A stretch of DNA of 64,000 nt, from assembly GCF_016595245.1 (NCBI RefSeq), contig NZ_JAENHM010000008.1, positions 55,618 to 119,617 of the forward strand, given 5' to 3'. Positions 16,247 through 25,033 of this stretch are shown one piece after another; position 1 is the stretch's first letter, and every line of letters begins with the position of its first letter. Made by a program: the position numbers and the translations under genes. This DNA comes from Azospirillum endophyticum. GTDB taxonomy: Bacteria > Pseudomonadota > Alphaproteobacteria > Azospirillales > Azospirillaceae. The notes under the pieces are model-generated. The model saw only the letters and a program-made list of their open reading frames with translations. It was not told where the DNA came from and did not search any database.

Positions 16247-18211
16247 ATGGTGACTTCGGTGACGTCCAACATCGCCATCACGCTGCCCGACGGCAGCGTG
16301 CGGGAGTTCGACCGGCCGGTGACGGGGCTTGAGATTGCCCAGTCGATCGGTTCGCGCCTGGCCAAAGATGCGCTTGCCGTCAAGATCGACGGCACGGTGA
16401 AGGACCTCACCACCACCGTCACCACCAACGCCAAGATCGAGATCGTCACGCGCAACCACGGCGACGCTCTCGAGGTCATCCGCCACGACGCCGCCCATGT
16501 GCTGGCCGATGCGGTGCAGAAGCTCTATCCCGGCACGCAGGTCACGATCGGCCCGTCGATCGCCACCGGCTTCTACTATGACTTCGCGCGCGACGAGCCG
16601 TTCACGCCCGAGGATCTGGAGAAGATCGAGGCGAAGATGCGCGAGATCGTCGGGGCCGACATCCCGATCGTCCGCGAGGTCTGGGACCGCGACGAGGCGG
16701 TCGCCTACTTCAAGAATCTCGGCGAGCATTACAAGGCCGAGCTGATCGAGGCGATCCCGCAGGGCGAGCCGGTGTCGATCTACCGCCAGGGCGACTGGCT
16801 GGATCTGTGCCGCGGGCCCCACGCCATGACGACGGCCAAGGTCGGGCAGGGCTTCAAGCTGATGAAGGTGGCCGGCGCCTACTGGCGCGGCGACAGCCGC
16901 AACCCGATGCTCCAGCGCATCTACGGCACCGCTTGGCGCGACGAGAAGGAACTGAAGGCCTACCTGCACCAGATCGAGGAGGCGGAGAAGCGCGACCACC
17001 GCAAGCTGGGCAAGGAACTCGACCTGTTCCATGTCCAGGAGGAGGCGGTCGGCTCGGTCTTCTGGCATCCGAAGGGCTGGACGCTCTACCAGACGCTGGA
17101 AAACTACATCCGCACCAAGCTGAAGGGCGCCGGCTACGTCGAGGTCAAGACGCCGCAGCTGATCGACAGCTCGCTGTTCAAGGCGTCGGGCCACTGGGAC
17201 ATGTATGGCGACAACATGTTCAAGGTCGAGGCGGACGGCGGCGAGAAGCTGCTGGGCATCAAGCCGATGAACTGCCCCGGCCATGTCCAGATCTTCCGCC
17301 ACGGCCTGCGCTCCTACCGCGACCTGCCGATCCGCATGGCGGAGTTCGGCGCCTGCCACCGCAACGAGCCGTCGGGCGCGCTGCACGGCATCATGCGCGT
17401 GCGCGCCTTCACCCAGGATGACGCCCACATCTTCTGCACCGAGGACCAGGTGCAGAGCGAGGCGGCCGAGTATTTCAAGCTGCAGCTCGGCGTCTACAAG
17501 GATCTGGGCTTCGACAAGATCTCGGTGAAGCTGGCGCTGCGTCCGGACGTCCGCACCGGCGCCGACGAGCTGTGGGACCGCGCCGAAGGGGCGCTGGCCC
17601 AGGCGCTGCGCGACGCCGGGCTGGAGTATGAGGAACTGCCCGGCGAGGGTGCCTTCTACGGCCCGAAGGTGGAGTTCCACCTGACCGACGCCATCGGCCG
17701 GACCTGGCAGTGCGGCACGCTGCAGTACGACCCGAACCTGCCGGAGCGGCTCGATGCCAGCTACATCGGCGAGGATGGCGCCCGCCACCGGCCGATCATG
17801 CTGCACCGGGCGATCCTGGGGTCGATGGAGCGCTTCATCGGCATGCTGATCGAGCATTACGCCGGCAAGTTCCCGCTGTGGCTGTCGCCGGTCCAGGTGA
17901 CCGTCGCCACCATCACCAGCGAAGCCGACGGCTATGCCGAGGAAGTGGCGAAGCTGCTGAAGCGCAAGGGCCTGCGCGTCGAACTCGACACCCGCAATGA
18001 GAAGATCAACCTGAAGGTCCGCGAGCACAGCCTGCAGAAGGTGCCGCTGATGCTGGTGGTCGGAAAGCGCGAGGCGGACGAGCGGACGGTCGCGCTCCGC
18101 GTGCTGGGCGGCAAGGATCAGGAAATTCTTGCCCTCGATGCGGCGGTTGCTAAACTGCTTGAGGATGCGAAATCGCCGGCCGGCGATGTCGTGACCGACT
18201 CGCCGTTCTAA
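16247..18211 (+). CDS. thrS: Threonine-tRNA ligase
   Basis: Charges tRNA-Thr in the cytoplasm. The 654 residues comprise a TGS domain (about 5-66, [21 protein letters not shown]), the editing domain (about 67-245) with the [12 protein letters not shown] motif, the class II catalytic core with zinc-ligand region [20 protein letters not shown] and [10 protein letters not shown], motif 3 around [12 protein letters not shown], and a C-terminal anticodon-binding domain (about 550-650). The ATG at 16247 is used; an upstream extension lacks similarity to the TGS domain. infC follows after 73 bases, a conserved alphaproteobacterial order. Confidence 0.97.
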   Translation: MVTSVTSNIAITLPDGSVREFDRPVTGLEIAQSIGSRLAKDALAVKIDGTVKDLTTTVTTNAKIEIVTRNHGDALEVIRHDAAHVLADAVQKLYPGTQVTIGPSIATGFYYDFARDEPFTPEDLEKIEAKMREIVGADIPIVREVWDRDEAVAYFKNLGEHYKAELIEAIPQGEPVSIYRQGDWLDLCRGPHAMTTAKVGQGFKLMKVAGAYWRGDSRNPMLQRIYGTAWRDEKELKAYLHQIEEAEKRDHRKLGKELDLFHVQEEAVGSVFWHPKGWTLYQTLENYIRTKLKGAGYVEVKTPQLIDSSLFKASGHWDMYGDNMFKVEADGGEKLLGIKPMNCPGHVQIFRHGLRSYRDLPIRMAEFGACHRNEPSGALHGIMRVRAFTQDDAHIFCTEDQVQSEAAEYFKLQLGVYKDLGFDKISVKLALRPDVRTGADELWDRAEGALAQALRDAGLEYEELPGEGAFYGPKVEFHLTDAIGRTWQCGTLQYDPNLPERLDASYIGEDGARHRPIMLHRAILGSMERFIGMLIEHYAGKFPLWLSPVQVTVATITSEADGYAEEVAKLLKRKGLRVELDTRNEKINLKVREHSLQKVPLMLVVGKREADERTVALRVLGGKDQEILALDAAVAKLLEDAKSPAGDVVTDSPF

Positions 18212-18256
18212 CCGACCTTGCGGATACCGGCCGCTCCTCCGGACGGCCGGCTTCTG

Positions 18257-18284
18257 CATGGTTTCAGACCATGGAGAAGCATCC
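18257..18284 (+). promoter_or_regulatory. infC translation-initiation region: hairpin plus Shine-Dalgarno before an AUA start
   Basis: A six-bp hairpin (CATGGT, TTCAG, ACCATG; 18257-18273) runs into GGAGAAG at 18273-18279, which is five bases before the ATA at 18285. An ATG at 18258 is in frame but lies inside the stem and has no ribosome binding site. A second inverted repeat, CCGGCCG/CGGCCGG, lies just upstream between thrS and infC. Confidence 0.65.
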
Positions 18285-18821
18285 ATAGCCAGGATTCCGT
18301 CCGAAGCCGCCCCGACCCGCGATGGACCGCGGGTGAACCGGGAGATCTCGGCTCGTTCCGTTCGTCTCGTCGGTGCCGACGGCGAGATGATCGGGGTGGT
18401 GTCGTTGCGCGATGCCCTGCTGGCCGCCGAGGATGCCGGTCTCGATCTGGTCGAGATCGCTCCCCAGGCCGAACCGCCCGTCTGCAAGATCCTCGACTAT
18501 GGCAAGTTCAAGTACGAGGCGCAGAAGAAGGCGAACGAGGCCCGCAAGAAGCAGAAGATCATCGAGGTCAAGGAGATCAAGCTCCGGCCGAACATCGATG
18601 ACAACGACTACGACGTGAAGATGCGCTCGGCGCGCCGTTTCCTCGATGAAGGCGACAAGGTCAAGGTGACCCTGCGCTTCCGCGGCCGTGAAATGGCGCA
18701 CCAGGATCTGGGTATGAATGTGCTGGTCCGCGTCCGCGACGAGCTGGAGGCGCTGGCGAAGGTCGAGCAGATGCCGAAGCTCGAAGGCCGCCAGATGGTC
18801 ATGGTGCTGGCCCCGCGCTGA
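18285..18821 (+). CDS. infC: Translation initiation factor IF-3
   Basis: Binds the 30S subunit and proofreads the initiator codon and tRNA. The product is 178 residues: an N-terminal domain with [15 protein letters not shown] and [26 protein letters not shown], a Lys-rich linker helix ([14 protein letters not shown]), and the C-terminal domain [28 protein letters not shown] place the start at ATA 18285 because it is ideally spaced from GGAGAAG and gives the normal length; a rare start codon fits the known autoregulation of IF-3, which discriminates against non-AUG starts (AUU in E. coli). Confidence 0.9.
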   Translation: MARIPSEAAPTRDGPRVNREISARSVRLVGADGEMIGVVSLRDALLAAEDAGLDLVEIAPQAEPPVCKILDYGKFKYEAQKKANEARKKQKIIEVKEIKLRPNIDDNDYDVKMRSARRFLDEGDKVKVTLRFRGREMAHQDLGMNVLVRVRDELEALAKVEQMPKLEGRQMVMVLAPR

Positions 18822-18859
18822 CCCTGCCTCGACCGGGGTGGAGGCGGGATCGCCGATAT

Positions 18860-18897
18860 GGAAAAGGCCCGTCCGGGATCGCTGGATGGGCCTTTTC
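18860..18897 (+). terminator. Intrinsic terminator between infC and the convergent hydrolase gene
   Basis: GGAAAAGGCCCGTCC, a 9-nt loop, and GGATGGGCCTTTTCC form a long stem with one G-T pair. A and T runs on both arms allow it to terminate infC from one side and the minus-strand gene ending at 18913 from the other. Confidence 0.85.
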
Positions 18898-18912
18898 CTT
18901 GCGCGCGCTTTC

Positions 18913-20283
18913 TCACCGCAGAGGCTGGTCGTCGACGATCACGACATAGCAGGTGTGGCGGGTGAATTTGGCGCAATTGTCCAGGGCGGCGCGGCGGGCG
19001 GCGTCCTCGCTGGGCATCCCTGATTTCCAGCCGAAGGCGCCGTCCTGCGACACGGCGAAGGCCTTGCGTCCGGCCGCCGCGACATAGGCGCCGAACTTGT
19101 CGCGATTGGCGGCGGACAGTTCCGGCGGAGGCTCCAGCCTGACGGGCGTTCCGCGGCGCTCCTCGGCCAACGCGCCGCTGGCGGGAGCACCGGCCGGGCG
19201 GTCGTTGAGGTAGGCGATGCGGCAGCCCTTCTGGCTGTGCGCGGCGCAGCTCTCCAGCGCTCCCTTCTGCGCCTCGTCCAGGCTGCGCAGGCCGGACTTC
19301 CAGCCATAGGCGCCGTCGGGCGCCACGGCGAAGGCCTTGTTGCCGCCGGCCTCGACATAGGCGGGGAACTTGGCCCGGTTGGCGGCCGACAGTTCCGGCG
19401 GCGGGGCGAGTGACGGCAGCGACAGCGCGACCGGCGTGCCGCGCGGGACCAGCCCGTTCTTCGCCAGGAAGCTGTCGACCATCGGCGTCCATTGCGGGAT
19501 GGCGGCACTGAAGAAGGAATGCCCATCCTTGCCGTTGGCCGGGGCGGCGATGAATTCCGCCCGTCCGCCTTCCTGGGTGAAGGCCGTCCACAGGCGCCGG
19601 GCGAGGTCGGGGCCGAAGAACAGGTCGTTCTCGGCATAGATCCACAGGGTGGGAACATGCGAACTGCGGCCCAGCGTGCCGAAGGCGGAGACCAGCCGGT
19701 TCTCCTGGCAGACCTCGTTGTCGGCGATGGAACCGCGGCCGCCGGCAAAGCTGATGGCCGCCTTCAGCCCCGGCGGCGGATCGGCGCTGAGCGCGATGCT
19801 GGCGAGCCCACCGGCCGACACACCCACCGCCAGGATACGGCCGGCGTCGGCATAGGGCTGGCCCGCCACATAGCGGATGGCCTGACGCAGATCCTCGGCA
19901 CTCTGGCGGGCGGAGCGCAGGTAGTCGGGGTTGTTGCAGGCACCGGTCGACTCGCTGTAGGGACCATCCGACCCGCCATAGCCGCGGCGCATCACCGCCA
20001 CCACCGCCCAGCCGCGCCGGGCGAACTCGCGGGCCTCCGGCAGGTAGCGCAGCGGCGTCATCTGCGCCCGGTCGGCGGGGTCGCGCGGCGTGCCGTGGCT
20101 GAGGATGGCGACCGGGTAGGGGCCGGTACCGTCGGGCCGCAGCAGCATCGCCTCCAGCGCGGCGGAACTGCCGTCCGCGTAGCGCGCGGGGATTGACAGC
20201 GCCGTCTGCATCAACCCTTCGGCCAGGGCGGGGCCGCAACACGGCAGCAAGACCAGCAGGGCGAACAGGCGGCGCAGGAGCAT
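18913..20283 (-). CDS. Secreted alpha/beta hydrolase (dienelactone hydrolase-like) with duplicated C-terminal module
   Basis: A 456-residue exported protein. After a signal peptide (MLLRRLFALLVLLPCCGPALA) comes an alpha/beta-hydrolase domain (about 22-290) with the oxyanion region ILSHGTPRD, nucleophile elbow GVSAGG and a C-terminal DGHSFF holding the likely catalytic His. Two copies of a roughly 65-residue module follow, each with PPPELSAANR, KAFAV, DGAYGWKSG or DGAFGWKSG, and paired Cys; they resemble single-domain periplasmic proteins of the DUF4189 type. An in-frame ATG nine bases upstream is possible. Substrate unknown. Confidence 0.78.
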   Translation of the reverse strand: MLLRRLFALLVLLPCCGPALAEGLMQTALSIPARYADGSSAALEAMLLRPDGTGPYPVAILSHGTPRDPADRAQMTPLRYLPEAREFARRGWAVVAVMRRGYGGSDGPYSESTGACNNPDYLRSARQSAEDLRQAIRYVAGQPYADAGRILAVGVSAGGLASIALSADPPPGLKAAISFAGGRGSIADNEVCQENRLVSAFGTLGRSSHVPTLWIYAENDLFFGPDLARRLWTAFTQEGGRAEFIAAPANGKDGHSFFSAAIPQWTPMVDSFLAKNGLVPRGTPVALSLPSLAPPPELSAANRAKFPAYVEAGGNKAFAVAPDGAYGWKSGLRSLDEAQKGALESCAAHSQKGCRIAYLNDRPAGAPASGALAEERRGTPVRLEPPPELSAANRDKFGAYVAAAGRKAFAVSQDGAFGWKSGMPSEDAARRAALDNCAKFTRHTCYVVIVDDQPLR

Positions 20284-20378
20284 GGTGGGCACAGTCTCCG
20301 CAAGGGAAGGGCTCTTGTGCCTTTGTACGCCATCTTGAGCTGGGCGTCAGCGGGGGAGGCGGCGGCTGGCGGAAACCC

Positions 20379-20576
20379 CTATTCCACTCCCTGCCGCGCC
20401 ACCTGCAGCGCTTCCGCCAGCACCTCCGGGTCGCCGATGTGGTTGGCGAGCAGCAGGATGAGCTTGGCGTTCAGGCGGGTGCTCTGGTCGGGGGTCAGGT
20501 CGCGGTGGCTGTCGATCAACAGTTGGTAGACGTCGTCCGGGCTGGCGAAGCGCGGCCCGGTCATCAGCTTGGTCAT
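20379..20576 (-). CDS. DUF2783 small protein, partner of the FAD hydroxylase
   Basis: A 65-residue protein with the DUF2783 pattern (FASPDDVYQLLIDSHRDLTPDQSTRLNAKLILLLANHIGD split across its length). It starts 23 bases after the stop of the FAD-dependent hydroxylase gene, behind GGAGACCACC. DUF2783 proteins are regularly encoded beside such aromatic hydroxylases and are presumed accessory or regulatory, but no activity is established. It has no signal peptide or membrane segment and is mainly helical. Confidence 0.85.
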   Translation of the reverse strand: MTKLMTGPRFASPDDVYQLLIDSHRDLTPDQSTRLNAKLILLLANHIGDPEVLAEALQVARQGVE

Positions 20577-20599
20577 GGGTGGTCTCCGGAGTTCAAGGA

Positions 20600-22267
20600 T
20601 CAGCGGCCGACCGCTCGGTCCAACGCTGCGGACAGGGCCGCGGCGTCGAAGCGGCGCCAGCGGGCGGCGATGTGCTGGTCGGGGCGGATCAGGTAGACGC
20701 TTCCGGGCGTCAGGTCGTAGCGCTCGCGCAGGCGGCCGGCGCTGTCCACCAGCTCTCCGGCGATGCCGCGGCGCCGTTCGGTCACCGCGTGCCAGACCAG
20801 AGGCAGCGGCCCGGCGGCAAGCGTGTCCAGCGTCGCCGCCACTTCCGCCGGGACCGGCCCGCCCATTTCGTCGCTGGCCGCCGCGTAGAGCACGGTGAAG
20901 CGTCCGTCCAGCGCCTCCATCAGCCAGCCGGGATGGCCGTCGCGCTCCACCGGCGCGTCGGTCGCCGGTGCCCCCGGTACCATCCGGCCGGCGAAGCCGT
21001 CGGTGTCCGGCGTGTTCAGCGCGCTGCCGGTGTAGGTGGTGGGGGTGGACAGGCGGCCGGAATTGACCAGGGAGCGGGCGAAGGGCTGGTTGGCCGCCAG
21101 TTCCAGCACGGCGTCGCGGAAGACGCGGCTCATCTCGCTCTTGGGCGTGATGAAGTCGGTGGAGCGGGTCGAGTTGAGGATGTTCTCCTTGGCCGCCGCC
21201 ACCCGTTCGTCGCTGTAGCTGTCCAGCAGTGCCTCCGGTGCCTTGCCGTCGAGCACCAGCGCCAGCTTCCACACCAGGTTGTCGGCGTCCGGCACGCCGC
21301 TGTTGGCGCCGCGCGCGCCGAAAGGCGAGACCTGATGGGCGCTGTCGCCGGCGAACAGGATGCGGCCATGGCGGAAGCGCTCCAGCCGGCGGCACTGGAA
21401 GGTGTAGACCGACACCCATTCCAGTTCGAACGGCGTGTCGGCGCCGAGCATGGCCTGGACGCGGGGGATGACGCGCTCCGGCCTCTTCTCCTCCTCCGGG
21501 TCGGCGTCCCAGCCCAGCTGGAAGTCCAGGCGCCAGACATTGTCGGGCTGCATGTGCAGCAGGGCCGACTGTTTGCGGTGGAAGGGCGGGTCGAACCAGA
21601 ACCAGCGCTCCGCTGGGAAGTCGGCCGTCATCACCACGTCGGCGATCAGGAAGCGGTCCTTGAACACCTCCCCCTGGAACTCCAGCCCCAGTATCCTGCG
21701 CACCGACGACTTGGCGCCGTCGCAGGCGATCACCCAATCGGCTTCCACCGTGTGGACGCCGTCGGGCGTCTCCACCTGCAGCGCGACATGGTCGGCCTCC
21801 TGCCTGGCGGAGACGACGCGCGACAGCCAGCGCAGGTCGATCAACTCGCACTTCAGGGCTTCGGTGACCAGGAAATCCTCCAGGTGATATTGCTGGAGGT
21901 TGATGAAGGCGGGGATCTTGTGGTCGGGCTCCGGCAGCAGGTCGAACTGGTAGACCATGCGGTCGCCGTTGAAGACCTTGCCGATCTTCCACACCACGCC
22001 CTTGTCGACCATGCGCCGGCCGACGCCCAGCCGGTCCCAGATCTCCAGCGCACGCTTGGCGTAGCAGACGGCGCGGCTGCCGACGCTGACGGTATCCTCG
22101 GCATCGAGCACCACCACCGGCACGCCCTTGCGCGCGAAATCCAGCGCCGCGGTCAGCCCGACCGGGCCGGCACCGATGACCACGACCGGGTGGCGCCGGA
22201 CCGTGCCGGTGCGCTGTTCGTCGGAGGGTATGAAGCTGTATTTCGGATAGCTGAAGGTCGCGTGCAT
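20600..22267 (-). CDS. FAD-dependent aromatic hydroxylase, MhpA/PheA family
   Basis: Flavoprotein monooxygenase of 555 residues, expected to hydroxylate a phenolic acid with NAD(P)H and O2. It has the FAD-binding VVVIGAGPVGLTAALDFA (about 27-44), the DG motif region VIACDGAKSSVRRILGL, and GDSAHQVSPFGARGANSG that binds the FAD ribityl chain, plus a thioredoxin-like C-terminus. The start at 22267 follows GGGGAGGAAA. Nearby hmgA and fahA suggest it makes homogentisate or its precursor, for example from a monohydroxyphenylacetate, but the substrate is inferred. A MarR-type operator lies 67-82 bases upstream. Confidence 0.85.
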   Translation of the reverse strand: MHATFSYPKYSFIPSDEQRTGTVRRHPVVVIGAGPVGLTAALDFARKGVPVVVLDAEDTVSVGSRAVCYAKRALEIWDRLGVGRRMVDKGVVWKIGKVFNGDRMVYQFDLLPEPDHKIPAFINLQQYHLEDFLVTEALKCELIDLRWLSRVVSARQEADHVALQVETPDGVHTVEADWVIACDGAKSSVRRILGLEFQGEVFKDRFLIADVVMTADFPAERWFWFDPPFHRKQSALLHMQPDNVWRLDFQLGWDADPEEEKRPERVIPRVQAMLGADTPFELEWVSVYTFQCRRLERFRHGRILFAGDSAHQVSPFGARGANSGVPDADNLVWKLALVLDGKAPEALLDSYSDERVAAAKENILNSTRSTDFITPKSEMSRVFRDAVLELAANQPFARSLVNSGRLSTPTTYTGSALNTPDTDGFAGRMVPGAPATDAPVERDGHPGWLMEALDGRFTVLYAAASDEMGGPVPAEVAATLDTLAAGPLPLVWHAVTERRRGIAGELVDSAGRLRERYDLTPGSVYLIRPDQHIAARWRRFDAAALSAALDRAVGR

Positions 22268-22333
22268 TGGGCGTTTCCTCCCCGGAAACCATGATTGGAC
22301 GCGCTGGCGGATTGTTGTTGTTGCCAACGATAC

Positions 22334-22349
22334 GGTTTCATTTGATACC
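22334..22349. promoter_or_regulatory. MarR-type operator in the hydroxylase promoter
   Basis: Read on the minus strand this is GGTATCAAATGAAACC, an imperfect palindrome, and it fills exactly the 16-bp spacer between TTGATT (-35-like) and GTATCG (-10-like). Its core GTATCAAATGAAAC matches the sites at 23748-23761 (GTTTCAAGCGAAAC) and 32877-32890 (minus strand, GTTTCAAACGAAAT) in 11 of 14 positions each. Repression by the MarR protein encoded at 23127 is inferred. Confidence 0.65.
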
Positions 22350-22498
22350 AATCAAGCCCTCGCTTCGGCATCGGCGAACCCGTCGGCGAAGCGATACAGC
22401 CATGTTCACTATGGCGGAAAATCAGTATCGCGTACAGCCTGCGGCGGTGTAGCCTTACAGCAAAAGACCGGACCAGAGACACCGAGGACCGCCCGACC

Positions 22499-23125
22499 AT
22501 GACCGCTCCCACCCTGCCGCGTCCGACCGTCTACGCCATCGACGGCGTGATTCCGGTCATCGACCCGACCGCCTTCGTCCATCCCTCCGCCGTGCTGATC
22601 GGCGACGTGGTGGTCGGACCCGGATGCTATGTCGGCCCTTGCGCCAGCCTGCGCGGCGATTTCGGCCGGATCGTGCTGCAGCGGGGCAGCAACGTGCAGG
22701 ACAACTGCACCCTCCACGCCTTCCCCGGCCATGACGCCATCGTCGAGGAGGATGGGCATGTCGGCCATGGCGCCGTGCTGCACGGCTGCATCGTCCGTCG
22801 CAACGCCTTGGTCGGCATGAATGTGGTGGTGATGGACGGGGCGGAGATCGGCGAGGAGTCGATCGTCGCCGCCATGGCCTTCGTCAAGGCCGGATTCGTT
22901 GTTCCCCCGCGCACGCTGGTGGCCGGCCTGCCGGCCAAGGTGATGCGCGAGTTGCGGCCCGACGAGGTCGCCTGGAAGTCGGAAGGGACGGAGGAATACC
23001 GGCGCCTCGCCCGCCGCTCGCTCGCCACCATGGTCGCCTGCGCACCGCTGGAGGCGGAGGAGCCCGGCCGCGGCCGCGTCGATGCCGGCAGCAGCCAGCC
23101 GCTGCACAAGGTGAAGGGCGGGTGA
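22499..23125 (+). CDS. paaY: PaaY-type hexapeptide-repeat protein (gamma-carbonic anhydrase family)
   Basis: A 208-residue left-handed beta-helix protein. It begins [30 protein letters not shown], typical of PaaY, and has the hexapeptide turns including [25 protein letters not shown] and [13 protein letters not shown], whose His residues bind metal. PaaY proteins accompany phenylacetate catabolism and have been reported to act as thioesterases on coenzyme-A dead-end products. Divergent from the hydroxylase gene; the canonical paaABCDE genes are not in this window. Confidence 0.9.
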   Translation: MTAPTLPRPTVYAIDGVIPVIDPTAFVHPSAVLIGDVVVGPGCYVGPCASLRGDFGRIVLQRGSNVQDNCTLHAFPGHDAIVEEDGHVGHGAVLHGCIVRRNALVGMNVVVMDGAEIGEESIVAAMAFVKAGFVVPPRTLVAGLPAKVMRELRPDEVAWKSEGTEEYRRLARRSLATMVACAPLEAEEPGRGRVDAGSSQPLHKVKGG

Positions 23126-23126
23126 T

Positions 23127-23678
23127 CTACTCTTCCACAGGCTCCGCCTGCGCGCCGACCGGTGTCGGGCGGCCGGCCAACTGGTCGGCGCGGGCCTGCA
23201 GCTTGGACAGCAGGATATCGAGCTGCGCCCGTTCGTCGATCGACAGGGCGTCGGTCACCTCCTCCTCATAGGTCAGCGCCATCGGCACGATCTCCGCATA
23301 GATCGCCAGCGCCTTGGGCGTCAGGGTCAGCAGCGCCTTGCGGCGGTCGGTGTCGCCGGATTCGCGCAGGATCAGGGCGGAGTCGAGCATGCGGCTGATG
23401 GCGCGGCTGACCTGGACCTTGTCCATCGCGGTGCGCTGGGCGATCTCGCCGGCACTCATCGTCTCGCCGCCGCCCAGCACGGCGATGATCCGCCATTCCG
23501 GGATCGTGATGCCGAACCGCTTCTCGTACAGTTTCGCCAGCGTGTGGCTGACCGTGTTGGCCAGCACCGACAGCCGATAGGGCAGGAAGCGCGTCAAATG
23601 CAGCGCCGGCAACTCCGCCGGTCCGGATGCGGGTACGGATTTGGAGGAGGCGGAGCGGAAACGGCGGGCGGGCGGCAT
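23127..23678 (-). CDS. MarR-family transcriptional regulator
   Basis: A 183-residue winged-helix repressor. After a basic N-terminal extension come the dimerisation helix (PYRLSVLANTVSHTLAKLYEK) and the DNA-binding core (MSAGEIAQRTAMDKVQVSRAISRM), then the wing GDTDRRKALLTLT with the family's conserved Asp-Arg-Arg. It is divergent from hmgA, and the intervening promoter contains a perfect palindrome of the kind MarR dimers bind. The likely effector is an aromatic intermediate such as homogentisate or the substrate of the pathway; this is inferred. Confidence 0.9.
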   Translation of the reverse strand: MPPARRFRSASSKSVPASGPAELPALHLTRFLPYRLSVLANTVSHTLAKLYEKRFGITIPEWRIIAVLGGGETMSAGEIAQRTAMDKVQVSRAISRMLDSALILRESGDTDRRKALLTLTPKALAIYAEIVPMALTYEEEVTDALSIDERAQLDILLSKLQARADQLAGRPTPVGAQAEPVEE

Positions 23679-23739
23679 CGGCGGGGCGTCGTCTGTGGGA
23701 AGAGTCTCGGATACCCCATCCTGCGCCGGAATTTGGTCC

Positions 23740-23767
23740 TTGCAACAGTTTCAAGCGAAACTAAAAT
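23740..23767 (+). promoter_or_regulatory. hmgA promoter with perfect MarR-type operator in the spacer
   Basis: TTGCAA (23740-23745) and TAAAAT (23762-23767) are separated by 16 bp, and the perfect palindrome GTTTC-AAGC-GAAAC occupies 23748-23761 within that spacer. A bound repressor would block polymerase. The same layout is found upstream of the hydroxylase gene. Confidence 0.75.
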
Positions 23768-23847
23768 GGCGGCAACGGACCAAGCCTGCCGGCGCCCGGA
23801 GTGGACATGGCCGGCGGCATACCAACCGTATCGAGGGGGGAAGCGCC

Positions 23848-24984
23848 ATGAAGAACTGGATTTCGTTTCCGAAGGTCGAGGGCACCGCGTCGCGTCAGGC
23901 CCATGTCCGGCTTCCCGCCGGCACCTATGAGCGCGAATTGGGACGCGAGGGTTTCTTCGGCCCGGCGACCCAGATGCACCATGCCCACCCGCCGACCGGC
24001 TGGACCAGCTTCGACGGACCGCTGCGCCCGCGCGCCTTCGATCTGAACCATGTGGAGCACATGCCCGGCCAAATCCCGGGCTGCCCGCTGGAGGCGCCGG
24101 CCCTGATGGGCAACGCGGCGACCCAGCTGCGGTTGTGGCGCTTCAAGGGGAAGATGGACCATCTCGTCCGCAACGCCGACGGCGACGATCTTCTGTTCTT
24201 CCACCAGGGCGGCGGGCATCTGTTCTGCGATTACGGCCATCTGGAGGTGCGCGAGGGCGATTATGTCGTGCTGCCGCGCAACACCTGCTGGCGGCTGGAG
24301 GCGGACGAGGCGGTGATGGTGCTGATGGTGGAGGCCACCGGCGACGCCTACAAGCTGCCGGACAAGGGGCTGGTCGGCGCCCACGCCATCTTCGACCCGG
24401 CGGTGCTCGACGTCCCGGCGCTGGACGACGCCTTCCAGGCGCAGAAGCACGAGCGCGAGACGCTGGTCCGGGTGAAGAAGCGCGGGCAGCTCTGCGCCAT
24501 GACCTATCCGTTCAACCCGCTGGACGCGGTGGGCTGGCACGGCGACCTCGCCCCGGTGCGGCTGAACTGGCGCGACATCCGGCCGCTGATGAGCCACCGC
24601 TACCATCTGCCGCCCTCGGCGCACAGCACCTGGATATCCTCCCGCTTCATCGTCTGCACCTTCGTGCCGCGTCCCATCGAGTCGGACCCGGAGGCGCTGA
24701 AGCTGCCCTATTATCACTCCAACGAGGATTTCGACGAGGTGTTGTTCTATCACCGCGGCCAGTTCTTCTCGCGCGACAACATCCATCCCGGCATGGTCAC
24801 CTACCATCCCTCGGGCTTCCCGCATGGGCCGCACCCGAAGGCCTACGAGGTGGCGCAGAAGTTCGAGCGCAAGGAGACCGACGAGGTCGCGGTGATGATC
24901 GACACCCGCGATCCGCTGGACGTCCATCCGGCGATGGAGGGCGTCGAGTGGGGCGGCTACGCCGACAGCTGGAAGGCGAAATGA
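23848..24984 (+). CDS. hmgA: Homogentisate 1,2-dioxygenase
   Basis: Non-haem iron ring-cleaving enzyme converting homogentisate to maleylacetoacetate. The 378-residue cupin protein is the shorter bacterial form (many HmgA are 430 or more). Visible features are FHQGGGHLFCDYGHLEV, YYHSNEDFDEVLFYHRGQFF with candidate His/Glu iron ligands, and HPGMVTYHPSGFPHGPHP with further His. It starts at 23848 behind GAGGGGGGAAG and is followed after 49 bases by fahA. Control by the divergent MarR protein is likely. The function is well supported by the fahA neighbour. Confidence 0.93.
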   Translation: MKNWISFPKVEGTASRQAHVRLPAGTYERELGREGFFGPATQMHHAHPPTGWTSFDGPLRPRAFDLNHVEHMPGQIPGCPLEAPALMGNAATQLRLWRFKGKMDHLVRNADGDDLLFFHQGGGHLFCDYGHLEVREGDYVVLPRNTCWRLEADEAVMVLMVEATGDAYKLPDKGLVGAHAIFDPAVLDVPALDDAFQAQKHERETLVRVKKRGQLCAMTYPFNPLDAVGWHGDLAPVRLNWRDIRPLMSHRYHLPPSAHSTWISSRFIVCTFVPRPIESDPEALKLPYYHSNEDFDEVLFYHRGQFFSRDNIHPGMVTYHPSGFPHGPHPKAYEVAQKFERKETDEVAVMIDTRDPLDVHPAMEGVEWGGYADSWKAK

Positions 24985-25033
24985 GCGGCCATAAGGTCGC
25001 CGGACGCCGAATTCTGAGGAAGGGAAGAGACCA

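Noticed and set aside
15455..18487. A 1010-codon minus-strand frame running from inside infC through thrS to mazF
   Set aside because: Only its last 115 codons are real (mazF, starting at 15802). The rest is antisense to thrS and infC.
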